A DNA stretch of 64,000 nucleotides from Sulfopaludibacter sp035606355 (lineage in GTDB: Bacteria; Acidobacteriota; Terriglobia; Bryobacterales; Bryobacteraceae): contig DATNFO010000041.1 in assembly GCA_035606355.1 (NCBI GenBank), positions 1 through 64,000 of the forward strand. Direction: 5' to 3'. Positions 7,061 to 15,989 of this stretch are shown here, in pieces; within the stretch, counting starts at the first letter, position 1; the number at the start of each line of letters is the position of its first letter. Under the pieces are notes generated by a model. The model was not told the DNA's origin, searched no databases, and saw nothing but the letters and a program-made list of their open reading frames with translations. Made by a program: the position numbers and the translations under genes.

Positions 7061-8929
7061 ATGAAACACATCGTCGCCGGGACGGCGGGGCATATCGATC
7101 ATGGCAAGACGGCGCTGGTCCGCGCGCTGACCGGAATCGATGCCGATCGTTTGGCGGAGGAGAAGCGCCGCGGAATCACCATCGACCTTGGGTTCGCTCA
7201 TCTGGATCTCACGCCGTCGATCCGCCTGGCGTTTGTCGACGTGCCGGGCCACGAACGCTTCGTCAAGAACATGCTCGCGGGGGTCGGCGGCATCGACCTG
7301 GTGCTGTTCGTTGTGGCCGCCGACGAATCCATTAAGCCGCAGACGCGGGAACATTTCGATATTTGCCGCCTGCTGGGCATTCCACGCGGAGTGGTCGCGC
7401 TCACGAAGTGCGATCTGGTGGACGAGGACATTCTCACGCTGGTCCGCCTGGAGCTGGAGGAGTTGATCGCGGGGTCGTTTCTGGAAGGCGCGGCGATGGT
7501 GCCTGTAAGTTCCGTAACCGGCGCGGGTCTTGACGACCTGCGGCGCGAACTCTCACGGGCGGCCGGCGCGGCGGCCGAGAAGAACGCCGCCGGCCATTTC
7601 CGCTTGCCGATCGATCGCGCGTTCACGATGCGCGGCTTTGGCACGGTGGTGACGGGCACTCTCATATCAGGCGCGGTGGCTCGCGATCAAGAGGTGGAGC
7701 TGTATCCCACCGGGCGGCGGCTTCGCGTCCGCGGGACGCAGGTGCACGGCGAACAATCCGCGCGCGCGGTTGCGGGGCAGCGCACGGCGGTCAACCTCGC
7801 CGATATAGATCCGGCGGAAATTCAGCGCGGCTATGTGCTGAGCGAGCCCGAAGTATTTCGTGCCGTGACGCTGCTGGACGTGCGATTGGATCTTCTGCCC
7901 TCGGCGAAGCCACTGAAGCATCGCGCGCCGGTCCATTTTCATTCCGGGACGGCGGAGATCGAGGCCGAGGTGCGGCTACTGAATCGCGCGGCAGCGCTGG
8001 AGCCCGGCGGCTCCGCCTACGCCCGCATCGTGCTGCGCGAACCGGCGCTGCTGCTGCCCGGGGATCGCTTCATCGTGCGCATGTTTTCTCCGGTGGTGAC
8101 GATCGGCGGCGGTGTCGTCGTGGATACCGGCGGCATTCGCTATCGCAAGTCGGACGACGCGGCGGCGCGGCTCGGCTTGCTTGAGTCGGGTGATGTGCCG
8201 GCGCGCGTCGGGCTGCTGGTGCGGGAAGCCGCGTACGGCGCGTCCGTGGCGGAACTGGTGGCGCGCACGGGCCTGCTTGCGCGCGAGATCGAAGCGGCGG
8301 CGGCAAAGGCGCAGGTTTTGAGCATTCCGCAGCACAATTGGCTCGCCGATCGCGCGTGGGTCCAATCGGCGTCGGCACGGCTGGTGAAGGCGGTCCGCCA
8401 GTTTCATCAGGCTCACCCGCTGCAGCCCGGAATGCCGCGGCAGGATCTCCGTGCGAAGGAGTTGCCGGAGGCTCCGGCCTTTTTACTCGATGCGCTGCTC
8501 GCCGGCGCCAAGGAGCTGGCGGCGGACGGAGAGACGGTCCGCATTCGCGGACATGCGGTGGTACTGAAGCAGGAAGAGGAGCAGGCTCGCAGCGCGATTG
8601 AGGCGGCGTTTCAGAGGGCCGGGCTGGCCGTGCCCGCCGTCGCCGAGGTGCTGGCCAAATCGGGCGTGGAGCCGGCGCGCGCGCGCACCCTGATGCAGAT
8701 TCTGATTCGCGAGAAGCGGCTGGTGCGGGTGAGTGAAGACCTGGTATTTCATGCAACTGCGATCGCAGGCCTGCGCGAGATGCTCGCATCGCACCGCGGG
8801 CAGCGGTTCGCTGTGGGAGCGTTCAAGGAATGGACCGGCGTCTCGCGGAAGTACGCAATTCCGCTCCTGGAATTCCTGGATCGCGAGCACGCCACCCGGC
8901 GCGACGGCGAAGAGCGCCTCGTTTTGTAA
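7061..8929 (+). CDS. selB: Selenocysteine-specific translation elongation factor SelB
   Basis: A 622-residue GTPase that delivers Sec-tRNA to in-frame UGA codons with a SECIS element. Seen: G1 motif GHIDHGKT at the N-terminus, RGITIDLGF switch I, DVPGHERF (G3), TKCDLVD (G4), then two beta-barrel domains and a long C-terminal winged-helix region (about residues 380-622) of the kind that binds SECIS RNA. The short DLGF after ITID and the length separate it from EF-Tu and place it in SelB. Its presence implies selenoproteins and selA, selC and selD elsewhere; none of these is seen in the window. Confidence 0.93.
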   Translation: MKHIVAGTAGHIDHGKTALVRALTGIDADRLAEEKRRGITIDLGFAHLDLTPSIRLAFVDVPGHERFVKNMLAGVGGIDLVLFVVAADESIKPQTREHFDICRLLGIPRGVVALTKCDLVDEDILTLVRLELEELIAGSFLEGAAMVPVSSVTGAGLDDLRRELSRAAGAAAEKNAAGHFRLPIDRAFTMRGFGTVVTGTLISGAVARDQEVELYPTGRRLRVRGTQVHGEQSARAVAGQRTAVNLADIDPAEIQRGYVLSEPEVFRAVTLLDVRLDLLPSAKPLKHRAPVHFHSGTAEIEAEVRLLNRAAALEPGGSAYARIVLREPALLLPGDRFIVRMFSPVVTIGGGVVVDTGGIRYRKSDDAAARLGLLESGDVPARVGLLVREAAYGASVAELVARTGLLAREIEAAAAKAQVLSIPQHNWLADRAWVQSASARLVKAVRQFHQAHPLQPGMPRQDLRAKELPEAPAFLLDALLAGAKELAADGETVRIRGHAVVLKQEEEQARSAIEAAFQRAGLAVPAVAEVLAKSGVEPARARTLMQILIREKRLVRVSEDLVFHATAIAGLREMLASHRGQRFAVGAFKEWTGVSRKYAIPLLEFLDREHATRRDGEERLVL

Positions 8930-8949
8930 TAGACTTTTGAACAGGCACC

Positions 8950-9369
8950 ATGATTCGCTTTTTTAAATCGCGCGATGCCGAGTTGGGCCACCTGGAGACC
9001 GGCGTCCTGGAAATTCTCTGGAAACTGGGCGAGGGGAATGTTCATCAGGTGATGCCGCTGCTTACGCGGCCGCTGGCGTACACCACTGTGATGACCACGC
9101 TGGACCGCCTCTATAAGAAAGGTCTGCTGGATCGCCGCAAAGAGGACCGCGCGTTCGTCTACACGCCGCGTTATTCCCGGGTGGAATGGGAGCGTAAGCG
9201 CGCAGGCGATTTTCTCAGCGGCTTTCTGGGGCAGCCGCAAGCCTCGGGCGAGTTGCTGATTTCGTGCCTGGTGGACGCCGTGGGCCGCCACGACGAAGCG
9301 CTGCTGGACGAACTGGAGCGCAGGATTCGCGAGCGGCGCAAAGAGATCGGCAAAAGGAGGAAGGCATGA
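8950..9369 (+). CDS. BlaI/MecI/CopY-family transcriptional repressor
   Basis: 139 residues with a winged-helix fold typical of BlaI: LETGVLEILWKLGEGNVHQV, then YTTVMTTLDRLYKKGLLDR as the recognition region, and a C-terminal helical dimerisation part. These repressors are inactivated by proteolysis when a partner membrane protease (BlaR1 type) senses a signal. The partner follows directly and overlaps by ATGA at 9366-9369. No beta-lactamase gene lies nearby, so the regulon is unknown. The gene starts 20 nt after selB. Confidence 0.88.
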   Translation: MIRFFKSRDAELGHLETGVLEILWKLGEGNVHQVMPLLTRPLAYTTVMTTLDRLYKKGLLDRRKEDRAFVYTPRYSRVEWERKRAGDFLSGFLGQPQASGELLISCLVDAVGRHDEALLDELERRIRERRKEIGKRRKA

Positions 9370-10331
9370 TCGCTCCGTACGCCCTGCGTCTGTTTTGCCT
9401 CTGCCTGGCCGTGTTCTTTCTGGTGCACACCGCGGCCGCGGTGACGGTAAGACTGCTCACTCCCGCGATTCTGCGATTTGCCGCGCGATTCCGCGCGCAC
9501 CGGGCGGCGGCAGTGCTGCTCGGCGCTCGACTGCTGCCTCCCGCTTTGGCGCTTTTCGCCGTTGCCGGACTCTGTGCTCCGAGTTATTTGTGGCTCGAAC
9601 CCGCCGGCACCAGCGAGGAAGTCGGCGCGCTTTGTCTGATTGCCGCACTGCTGGGTGTCCTGCTGCTGAGCGAATCGCTGGCGCGCTCGATTGGTGCGGC
9701 GTGGCGGAGCACGCAATATCTGCGGGCCTGCCGCCAGACGGCACTAGCGCAAGCGCCGGCAGGAGCGCCACGCAACGTGCTCGTGCTGCCCGCGCGAAAA
9801 CCTGTACTGGCTCTGGCCGGCGTGTGGCGCGCGCGCATGGTGCTCTCGCAGGGGATTGTCGATGCGCTCACGGAGCCGCAACTGGCCGCGGCCATGCGGC
9901 ATGAGGATGCGCACCGCCAGTCGCGCGACAACTTGAAACGACTGCTCGTGTTGCTGGCGCCGGCGATGTTGCCGGGCGTCCAAGGCTTCGGCGCGCTGGA
10001 AGCGGGCTGGGCGCGAGCCGCCGAATGGGCGGCGGACGATCGCGCGGCGGCGGGCGATCCGCAATCCGCTCTGGCGCTGGCCGATGCTCTTGTGCGTGTC
10101 GCGCGGATGGGCACGGGCCCGTCAACCGCTGCGCTCGCCACATCGCTGCTGGCCGACGGACGAGATCTGGCGGAACGAGTCGAACGGCTGCTTCGTCCCA
10201 CGCCGGTGGCGAGCGACAGCGGGCTTTCGTCCGCGGTGGCCGCGGCGTCGCTGGCGGCGGTTGCGTTGATGATGCTGAATCCCACCGTTCTGAACGCGGT
10301 CCACAGTGCGCTCGAACGGTTGAACCACTAA
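9366..10331 (+). CDS. BlaR1/MecR1-like M56 membrane metalloprotease
   Basis: 321 residues from ATG 9366, overlapping the repressor gene by 4 nt. N-terminal hydrophobic helices (residues about 5-30, 45-70, 85-105), then the zinc-protease signature RHEDAHRQSRDN (HExxH form HEDAH) and the downstream EWAADDRAA segment that usually supplies the third zinc ligand. A last hydrophobic helix lies near the C-terminus. It lacks the extracellular penicillin-binding sensor domain of true BlaR1, so the signal it detects is unknown; it probably cleaves or triggers loss of the upstream repressor. A diverged copy of its last 50 bp lies just downstream. Confidence 0.82.
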   Translation: MIAPYALRLFCLCLAVFFLVHTAAAVTVRLLTPAILRFAARFRAHRAAAVLLGARLLPPALALFAVAGLCAPSYLWLEPAGTSEEVGALCLIAALLGVLLLSESLARSIGAAWRSTQYLRACRQTALAQAPAGAPRNVLVLPARKPVLALAGVWRARMVLSQGIVDALTEPQLAAAMRHEDAHRQSRDNLKRLLVLLAPAMLPGVQGFGALEAGWARAAEWAADDRAAAGDPQSALALADALVRVARMGTGPSTAALATSLLADGRDLAERVERLLRPTPVASDSGLSSAVAAASLAAVALMMLNPTVLNAVHSALERLNH

Positions 10332-10386
10332 GTAGCGGCGGACGTGCTCCGCACGTCTTCGACCGGTCGGGAGACCGGTCGTTACT
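10331..10386. repeat. Miniature double-hairpin palindromic repeat (REP-like)
   Basis: A roughly 55-bp unit made of two hairpins: GACGTGC-TCC-GCACGTC (10341-10357) and a GACCGGTC pair around GGGA (10361-10380). The outer ends AGTAGCG and CGTTACT are near-inverted. It begins at the blaR1-like stop codon. Compact two-hairpin units like this are typical of REP/MITE-like dispersed elements; only one copy is seen here. Confidence 0.6.
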
Positions 10387-10437
10387 GAATCCCACCGTGC
10401 TGTGTGTGGTCCACGGTGCACTGGAACGGTGGATCGA
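10386..10437 (+). pseudogene. Diverged second copy of the blaR1-like 3' end
   Basis: This stretch matches the last coding bases of the blaR1-like gene (10275-10325) at about 41 of 51 positions, and the reading is conserved at the protein level (LNPTVLNAVHSALER versus LNPTVLCVVHGALER). It starts exactly where the palindromic repeat ends. It looks like the remnant of a tandem paralogue rather than a recent duplication, given the divergence. No start codon or upstream part is present. Confidence 0.5.
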
Positions 10438-10501
10438 ATTCAGGCACGACGCCAAGGCCGATCATCAACGCTGTCGTTCATTTCAAGGGAAATTCCAGCC
10501 A

Positions 10502-11299
10502 TCATTGATTTGATGGTGGCGAGACGGCCAATTTCAACCCTGTGACGCTGGTCTGGGCCGCTAACGACAGCCGGATTTCGGGGTCTTTCGGCGCATTACC
10601 CGGCAGGGCGAAGTTCACCTGATACAGACCAGGCCAACCGGGAGTTACGCCGGCATACTTGATGAGGCTTGCGTCGATGGCCGCTCCGTTCAACAGTACG
10701 CTCAGGCCCGCCGGATTCACGATCGTTGCGGCTGTCTGGGGAGCATCTCCGGTCGTCATGGCCGGATACGTCGCGCCGAGTCCCGTGGCGTACAGCACGA
10801 GCGTGTCGCCGGGCTTTGCCGGAGCGTCGGGGGTTACTACTGCTCCCGCGGCATTCCAGTCCGCCGCGAGGGCGTACTGGCCGGCTCCGGCGAAGAGACA
10901 CGGCGCGGCCGCGTACAGCGTAATGGTCACCGTGGGCCCGGTCAGTCCCTGGCGCACGACGCGCAGGGGAACGGGACCGGGGACTTCCTCTGCCGGGATC
11001 AGAAAGTTAACCTGGGCCGCCGAAACATAGAGCAGGGGGACGGCCACATTGTCCACATAAACAGAGACTTGGCCGAGCTGGAGCGGCAGGTGGGTGCTTC
11101 CGGCCGGGGGTGTCACAGGGTCCGTTGCAAACGTCAGATTGGAGCCAAAGAGGGAGACGACGGAATTGGGTGCGAAGGGTCCGGGCGAAAAATCGGTCGC
11201 GTTGACGATTCCGGCGGCGGAGTAGGCAGGCGCCTGTCCCCTGGCCAGCCCGCAGAGCAGCAGGGCCAGAGCCGGGAGGGCTCGAAGCACTGCCGCCAT
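10502..11299 (-). CDS. Secreted protein made of a TIGR03437 (Solibacter-type) domain
   Basis: 265 residues. Signal peptide residues about 1-22 (MAAVLRALPALALLLCGLARG). The rest is one TIGR03437 domain: AAGIVNATDFSPGPFAPNSV at the start, VSAAQVNFLIPAE, PGDTLVLYATGLGATYPA and YQVNFALP. This domain is best known as a C-terminal module of very large Solibacter exported proteins; a stand-alone version is less usual. Function unknown, presumably surface or extracellular. Start placed at ATG 11299 because it gives a clean signal peptide; the frame extends 13 codons further. Confidence 0.8.
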   Translation of the reverse strand: MAAVLRALPALALLLCGLARGQAPAYSAAGIVNATDFSPGPFAPNSVVSLFGSNLTFATDPVTPPAGSTHLPLQLGQVSVYVDNVAVPLLYVSAAQVNFLIPAEEVPGPVPLRVVRQGLTGPTVTITLYAAAPCLFAGAGQYALAADWNAAGAVVTPDAPAKPGDTLVLYATGLGATYPAMTTGDAPQTAATIVNPAGLSVLLNGAAIDASLIKYAGVTPGWPGLYQVNFALPGNAPKDPEIRLSLAAQTSVTGLKLAVSPPSNQ

Positions 11300-11414
11300 T
11301 GTAGCCCATGGCGGAGACCTGGATATGCCCGGCGGCAAGGCCTGCTAGACTGGAATTTACACCGCGTCCGTCTTTTTCCAGCCGTATTGCGTCTACTTGC
11401 AAGGAGCCAAACAA

Positions 11415-11978
11415 TTGATTTTCCGGGCGGTAGAAGATGCCGACCTGATTCCGCAGGCAGCCCGGGGAAACGTCGAGGCCTATAACCTCCTCGTGTCCCG
11501 CTGGGAGAAGCGTGTCTACAATTACCTGCTGCGGATCACGGCCAACCGGGAAGATGCTTTGGACTTGACGCAGGACGTGTTTCTCAAGGCTTACCAGAAC
11601 CTACGGAAGCTGGACGATACCAGCCGGTTCGCGCCGTGGCTGTACCGCATTGCGCACAATGAAGCCTATTCGATGTTCCGCAAGCGCCGTCCGGAAACGG
11701 ACGTCGACGAACTGGAACCGGAGAGCACGGAAACCGGCATTACCGTGGGGGGCAGCAGCGTGTTCCCCATGGAATTGACCCTGGCCGTCGCCAGCGCGCT
11801 GGAACGTCTCAGCAAAGAGCAACGCGAAGCCGTGGTCCTCAAGATTTACCAGGGGTTTAAGTTCGAGGAAATGTCCGAAATTCTCGAATGCCCTGTTTCG
11901 ACTGTCAAGTCCCGCCTCTACACCGCCCTGGAATTACTAAAAAAAGAACTGGCTCCCATTCAGGCACGAGGTGTGTGA
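11415..11978 (+). CDS. ECF (RpoE-type) RNA polymerase sigma factor
   Basis: 187 residues from TTG 11415, chosen because AAGGAG (11401-11406) sits 8 nt upstream. Region 2 is clear (DALDLTQDVFLKAYQNL, APWLYRIAHNEAYSMFRKRR) and region 4 too (LSKEQREAVVLKIYQGFKFEEMSEI... VSTVKSRLYTALELLKK). It overlaps the next gene, a zinc-finger anti-sigma factor, by one base (TGATG), the usual arrangement of an ECF sigma and its inhibitor. The same unbroken gene chain continues into the type II secretion genes, so it may direct their expression. Confidence 0.93.
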   Translation: MIFRAVEDADLIPQAARGNVEAYNLLVSRWEKRVYNYLLRITANREDALDLTQDVFLKAYQNLRKLDDTSRFAPWLYRIAHNEAYSMFRKRRPETDVDELEPESTETGITVGGSSVFPMELTLAVASALERLSKEQREAVVLKIYQGFKFEEMSEILECPVSTVKSRLYTALELLKKELAPIQARGV

Positions 11979-12577
11979 TGAGTTGTTCGCCATTCGATCT
12001 TAAGGATTACCTGTTTCAGGAATTACCGGCCAACCAGCGCCGCGAGGTGGAAAAGCACGTGGCCGCCTGCGAGCCTTGCCGCGAAGAGCTCGCCGGGCTG
12101 CGCCTTACGCAAACCGCGCTGCTGGCGCTGCAGGACGAAGAGATTCCGCAGCGCATCGGCTTCGTCTCCGACCCGATCTTCGAGCCTTCGCCGTGGCGCC
12201 GCGCCTGGGCGGCATTCTGGGGTTCCGGCCCGCGACTCGGCTTCGCTGCCGCAGCCATGCTCTCGGCCGCTCTCGTCTTCGCCACTGTGAATCGCCCGGC
12301 TCCCGCACCGGCGCCCCATTCGCAGACGGCGACTCTCACGGCGGCCGAAATCGACGCGCGCATCGACGCCCGCGTTCGCCAGGCGGCGCTCGAAATAGAA
12401 GCCTCGCAAACGAAAAAGGCAGAGCAACTGGTCGCCAGCGTCAAGCAGCGCGACGCCGCCAAGCTGAATGAACTGGTGAGAATGGCGAGCGCTCAGACGG
12501 AGTACTTCCTGCAGCAGAATGCCGAACTGCGGAGCCAGGTGCACTCCTCCAATGTGCTTGGGGAGGCCACCCGATGA
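11978..12577 (+). CDS. Membrane anti-sigma factor with zinc-finger (zf-HC2) domain
   Basis: 199 residues. The N-terminal anti-sigma zinc motif H-x3-C-x2-C (HVAACEPC) lies near residue 30. A single membrane helix follows (LGFAAAAMLSAALVFATV, about residues 87-104), then a periplasmic part predicted to be a long coiled coil (AEIDARIDARVRQAALEIEASQ onward). It presumably holds the upstream sigma factor at the inner membrane and releases it on an envelope signal. It overlaps both the sigma gene and the next gene. Confidence 0.9.
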   Translation: MSCSPFDLKDYLFQELPANQRREVEKHVAACEPCREELAGLRLTQTALLALQDEEIPQRIGFVSDPIFEPSPWRRAWAAFWGSGPRLGFAAAAMLSAALVFATVNRPAPAPAPHSQTATLTAAEIDARIDARVRQAALEIEASQTKKAEQLVASVKQRDAAKLNELVRMASAQTEYFLQQNAELRSQVHSSNVLGEATR

Positions 12578-13077
12578 AGTTCGCCGCTGCCCTTCTCCTT
12601 GTCTGCGCGGCCCTCGCGTCGCAAACTGCAAGCTCTAACCGTACCAGCACGCTACGCGCGTTTGAATCGAAGGTGGATCAGCAGATCGCCCTGGCGAATC
12701 GCGCCAAGCCGATCGACCTGGTGGGCACGACACGCTGCTTCTACCTGCCCGGCATTGGCGCGGTGCTCAGCGCCAAGGTGGAACTGATGCGAACCCCCAC
12801 CATCAACCCGTTCCAAAGCCGCATCTCGCCGCAGGAAGCCGTCGAGGTGTATCGCACGAAGATGGAAAACCTGCCTCTGCTGCGCACGGCGATGAAGAAC
12901 ACGGTGATGGCGGCGGCCAAGGAAATGGATTTCCTGCAGCCTGCCGATCAGATTGTTTTCGCGGTCGGGCTGATCTACCAGCCCTGGGAAGACACCAAAG
13001 GGCTGCCCAGCCAGATCGTCATGCGTGCCGGCCGCCAGAACGCGATGAGCGGCGATATCAAAACGGAAGAACAATAA
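12574..13077 (+). CDS. Exported protein of unknown function in the sigma/secretion operon
   Basis: 167 residues with a signal peptide (MKFAAALLLVCAALASQ). The mature part contains no motif I can name; a conserved-looking core reads VGTTRCFYLPGIGAVLSAKVEL. It overlaps the anti-sigma gene by 4 nt and gspE by one base (TAATG), so it is translated as part of the same operon. It may be the periplasmic signal partner of the anti-sigma factor, but this is only positional inference. Confidence 0.65.
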   Translation: MKFAAALLLVCAALASQTASSNRTSTLRAFESKVDQQIALANRAKPIDLVGTTRCFYLPGIGAVLSAKVELMRTPTINPFQSRISPQEAVEVYRTKMENLPLLRTAMKNTVMAAAKEMDFLQPADQIVFAVGLIYQPWEDTKGLPSQIVMRAGRQNAMSGDIKTEEQ

Positions 13078-14768
13078 TGGCGGCAGACCCCAAGTCCGTG
13101 GCGGCGGGCGGCTACCCCGCCCCGCTCGGAATGCGCCTCGGCGAGATCCTCATCGAGCAGAATAAGATCGATTCCGAGGATCTGGAAAAGGCGCTGGAAC
13201 TCCAGAAGGAGCGCGGCGATAAGCTGGGCAAGATCCTGGTCGATATGGGCCTGATCGCGCAGCGCGACGTGCTGGCGGCGTTGAGCGGGCAGCTCGGCGT
13301 TCCGCTGGTGACAATCGACGGGCCGCCACCGCCGGCTCCTGAAATCGAAGGCCTGTCGAGCCGGTTTCTGCGCCAGTGCCGCGTCTTTCCGCTGGAGCTC
13401 AAGGATTCGGTGCTCACCATCGCGATGGGCGACCCGCTGGACTTCGAAACAGTCGCGGCCGTGCGCGCGTACTCGGGTCTGGAGATTCGCACTGCGCTGG
13501 CGCCCGAGCAGGAAGTCCTGGACGCGATCGAGAAATACTACGGCGAAACCGAGCGCCAGACGCTGACCACCGGCGGCGACGATGAGCAGGCGGTCGCCGA
13601 TCTGGAACATCTGCGCGACATGGCCAGCGAAGCGCCGGTCATTCGCCTGGTGAACGCGATGATTGCCGACGCCCTGGAAAAGCGCGCCAGCGACATTCAC
13701 ATCGAGCCGTTTGAGAAGGAATTTCGCGTGAGGTTCCGCGTGGACGGTGTTCTCGCAAATCAGGACACGCCACCGCGCGAATTGAAAGCGGCCATCATCT
13801 CCCGATTGAAGCTGATGGCGAAGCTGAACATCGCCGAGCGCCGCCTGCCGCAGGACGGGCGCATCAAATTGAAGGTGCTGGGGCGCGAAGTGGACCTACG
13901 CGTCTCCACACTGCCCACGCTGTACGGCGAAAGCGTCGTCATGCGCCTGTTGGATCGCTCGGCGGGCGACTTCTTCGACTTGCAGCGCCTCGGTTTCGAC
14001 GAGCGCATGTTCGCGCGCATGGAGCACTTCACCAGCCTGCCCCATGGCATGTTTCTGGTGACAGGACCGACGGGCAGCGGCAAATCCACGACGCTGTATT
14101 CGGCGCTGAAGCGCATCAACCTGCCGGACAAGAAGATCATCACCATCGAAGATCCCGTGGAGTATCAGATGGACGGCATCAACCAACTGCACGTGAATCC
14201 GCAGATTGGGCTGACCTTCGCGTCGGGCTTGCGGCACATCGTGCGTCAGGATCCGGATGTCATCATGGTCGGTGAAATCCGCGATCGCGAGACTGCGGAT
14301 ATCGCCATTCGCGCCGCGCTGACCGGCCATCTGGTTTTTTCGACGCTGCACACCAACGACGCGCCGAGCGCAATCACCCGGTTGACGGATATGGGGATTG
14401 AGAATTACCTGCTGACGTCGTCACTGGTAGGCGTGCTGGCACAGCGGCTCGTGCGCGTGATCTGCACGCATTGCAAAGTGCCCGCCGGCATGGCTCTCGC
14501 TCCGGATGGCGAAGCGGTAGACACTTTCAAGGGCGCGGGCTGCCCGGAATGCAACGGTCGCGGCTACAGTTCGCGCGTCGGCATCTTCGAAATGATGCCG
14601 CTTACGGACGAAATTCGAAAGCTCATCATGAACAACGCCGATGCCGGCGTGCTCACGCAGGCTGCGCGCCGAGACGGGATGCGCAATTTGCGCGAAGACG
14701 GCTGGAAGAAAATCAGAGAAGGCGTGACCACCGTCGAGGAAGTCATGCGCGTGACGCAGGAGCTGTAG
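13077..14768 (+). CDS. gspE: Type II secretion assembly ATPase GspE
   Basis: A 563-residue cytoplasmic hexameric ATPase that drives pseudopilus growth. Seen: N-terminal GspE_N/MshEN domain (LGEILIEQNKIDSEDLEKAL), Walker A GPTGSGKST near residue 330, Asp/His boxes between, Walker B DVIMVGEIRD near 393, and the tetracysteine zinc module (CTHC near 463, CPEC near 489). Normal family length. It leads the gsp series, overlapping the gene before and gspF after by single bases. A second, paralogous ATPase gene is at 51320-52942. Confidence 0.95.
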   Translation: MAADPKSVAAGGYPAPLGMRLGEILIEQNKIDSEDLEKALELQKERGDKLGKILVDMGLIAQRDVLAALSGQLGVPLVTIDGPPPPAPEIEGLSSRFLRQCRVFPLELKDSVLTIAMGDPLDFETVAAVRAYSGLEIRTALAPEQEVLDAIEKYYGETERQTLTTGGDDEQAVADLEHLRDMASEAPVIRLVNAMIADALEKRASDIHIEPFEKEFRVRFRVDGVLANQDTPPRELKAAIISRLKLMAKLNIAERRLPQDGRIKLKVLGREVDLRVSTLPTLYGESVVMRLLDRSAGDFFDLQRLGFDERMFARMEHFTSLPHGMFLVTGPTGSGKSTTLYSALKRINLPDKKIITIEDPVEYQMDGINQLHVNPQIGLTFASGLRHIVRQDPDVIMVGEIRDRETADIAIRAALTGHLVFSTLHTNDAPSAITRLTDMGIENYLLTSSLVGVLAQRLVRVICTHCKVPAGMALAPDGEAVDTFKGAGCPECNGRGYSSRVGIFEMMPLTDEIRKLIMNNADAGVLTQAARRDGMRNLREDGWKKIREGVTTVEEVMRVTQEL

Positions 14769-15985
14769 TGGCCAGCACCTTCTTCTTTCGCGCGGTCGCG
14801 GCGGATGGCAAAATCCGCACCGGCTCTCTTTCGGGCGACAACGAAAGGCTGGTGGCGGGCGAACTGCGCAAACAGGGATTGACGCCGGTCTATGTGGGTG
14901 TGGCTCCGAAGGGCGCCAGCGGCATTCAATGGAAGCTGCCGGTGCTCGGCGGCGGACGCCGTCGCGACATCCTGTTCTTTACCCAGGAGCTCTCGACGCT
15001 GCTCAATTCCGGAGTGCCGCTCGATCGGGCACTCTCCATCACGGCGGAACTCACGGAAAAAGCGGACTTCCGGCTGGTCGTCTTGGAAGTCCTGCGCACG
15101 CTGAAAGGCGGCAAGTCCTTCGCTGAGAGTATTGCGACCAAGCCCGACTATTTCTCGGACCTTTACGTCAACATGGTCCGCGCCGGAGAAGCATCGGGCT
15201 CGCTGGCGGTCATCTTCGAGCGACTGGCGGATTTCGAACGCACGCGCGACGACCTTCGCAACTACATCATTTCGTCGATGATCTATCCGGCGTTGCTGGC
15301 GTGCGTAGGTTTAGCATCCATCCTGATCCTGTTGGACTTTGTAGTCCCGCGCTTCGCGACGATTTTCGATGGATCTACGATGAAGATCCCCGCGCCGACG
15401 CAGATCATGCTCACGGCGAGCTACCTTGTGCGCACGTACTGGTGGATGGCGGCGTCCGCGCTGGCGGCGATCGTCATCATCTGGCGCGGGTACACGCGCA
15501 CAGCCGCCGGCCGCATATGGTGGGACGGTTTCCGCCTGAAAACGCCGCTTCTCGGCGATGCGTTGTTGAAGGCCGAGACGGCGCGGTTCGCACGCGCCAT
15601 GGCCACGCTGGTTCAGAACTCGGTGCCGCTCGTGCAGAGCCTGAATATCGCGGCGGCCACACTGAATAACAAGACGATCGCGGGCGCGCTGGCGGGCGTC
15701 GCGATGGGCGTGAAGCGCGGAGAGGGCATCGCGGTGCCGATGCGCAAGGCGGCTGTGTTTCCGCCGCTCGCCGCGCACCTGCTGACGGTGGGCGAAGAGA
15801 CGGGCCGCCTGGACCAGATGTTCGCGCGCATGGCCGACATTTACGAAAACGATACGCGAGCGGCCATCAGGCGATTCACGGCGTTCTTCGAGCCCGCCGT
15901 GATTCTCGTGATGGGAGTTCTGGTGGGCGCGCTGATTTTGAGTATGCTCCTGGCAATCACAAGCATCAACGACGTGGCGGTATAA
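14768..15985 (+). CDS. gspF: Type II secretion inner-membrane platform protein GspF
   Basis: 405 residues from GTG 14768, which overlaps the gspE stop by one base (TAGTG). Two T2SSF domains with three membrane helices (about residues 168-190, 222-242, 373-393). Characteristic stretches: FTQELSTLLNSGVPLDRAL, MVRAGEASGSL in the first half and FARAMATLVQNSVPLVQSL, LLTVGEETGRLDQM in the second. GspF forms the base on which GspE acts. The frame is open for 99 codons upstream inside gspE, but that part is not homologous. Confidence 0.94.
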   Translation: MASTFFFRAVAADGKIRTGSLSGDNERLVAGELRKQGLTPVYVGVAPKGASGIQWKLPVLGGGRRRDILFFTQELSTLLNSGVPLDRALSITAELTEKADFRLVVLEVLRTLKGGKSFAESIATKPDYFSDLYVNMVRAGEASGSLAVIFERLADFERTRDDLRNYIISSMIYPALLACVGLASILILLDFVVPRFATIFDGSTMKIPAPTQIMLTASYLVRTYWWMAASALAAIVIIWRGYTRTAAGRIWWDGFRLKTPLLGDALLKAETARFARAMATLVQNSVPLVQSLNIAAATLNNKTIAGALAGVAMGVKRGEGIAVPMRKAAVFPPLAAHLLTVGEETGRLDQMFARMADIYENDTRAAIRRFTAFFEPAVILVMGVLVGALILSMLLAITSINDVAV

Positions 15986-15989
15986 ACAG

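Noticed and set aside
11350..11375. ECF-type auto-regulatory promoter before the sigma factor (GGAAT ... CGTC)
   Set aside because: GGAATT and CGTC are present but the spacing is about 5 nt too short for a standard ECF promoter; could be chance in this GC-rich DNA.
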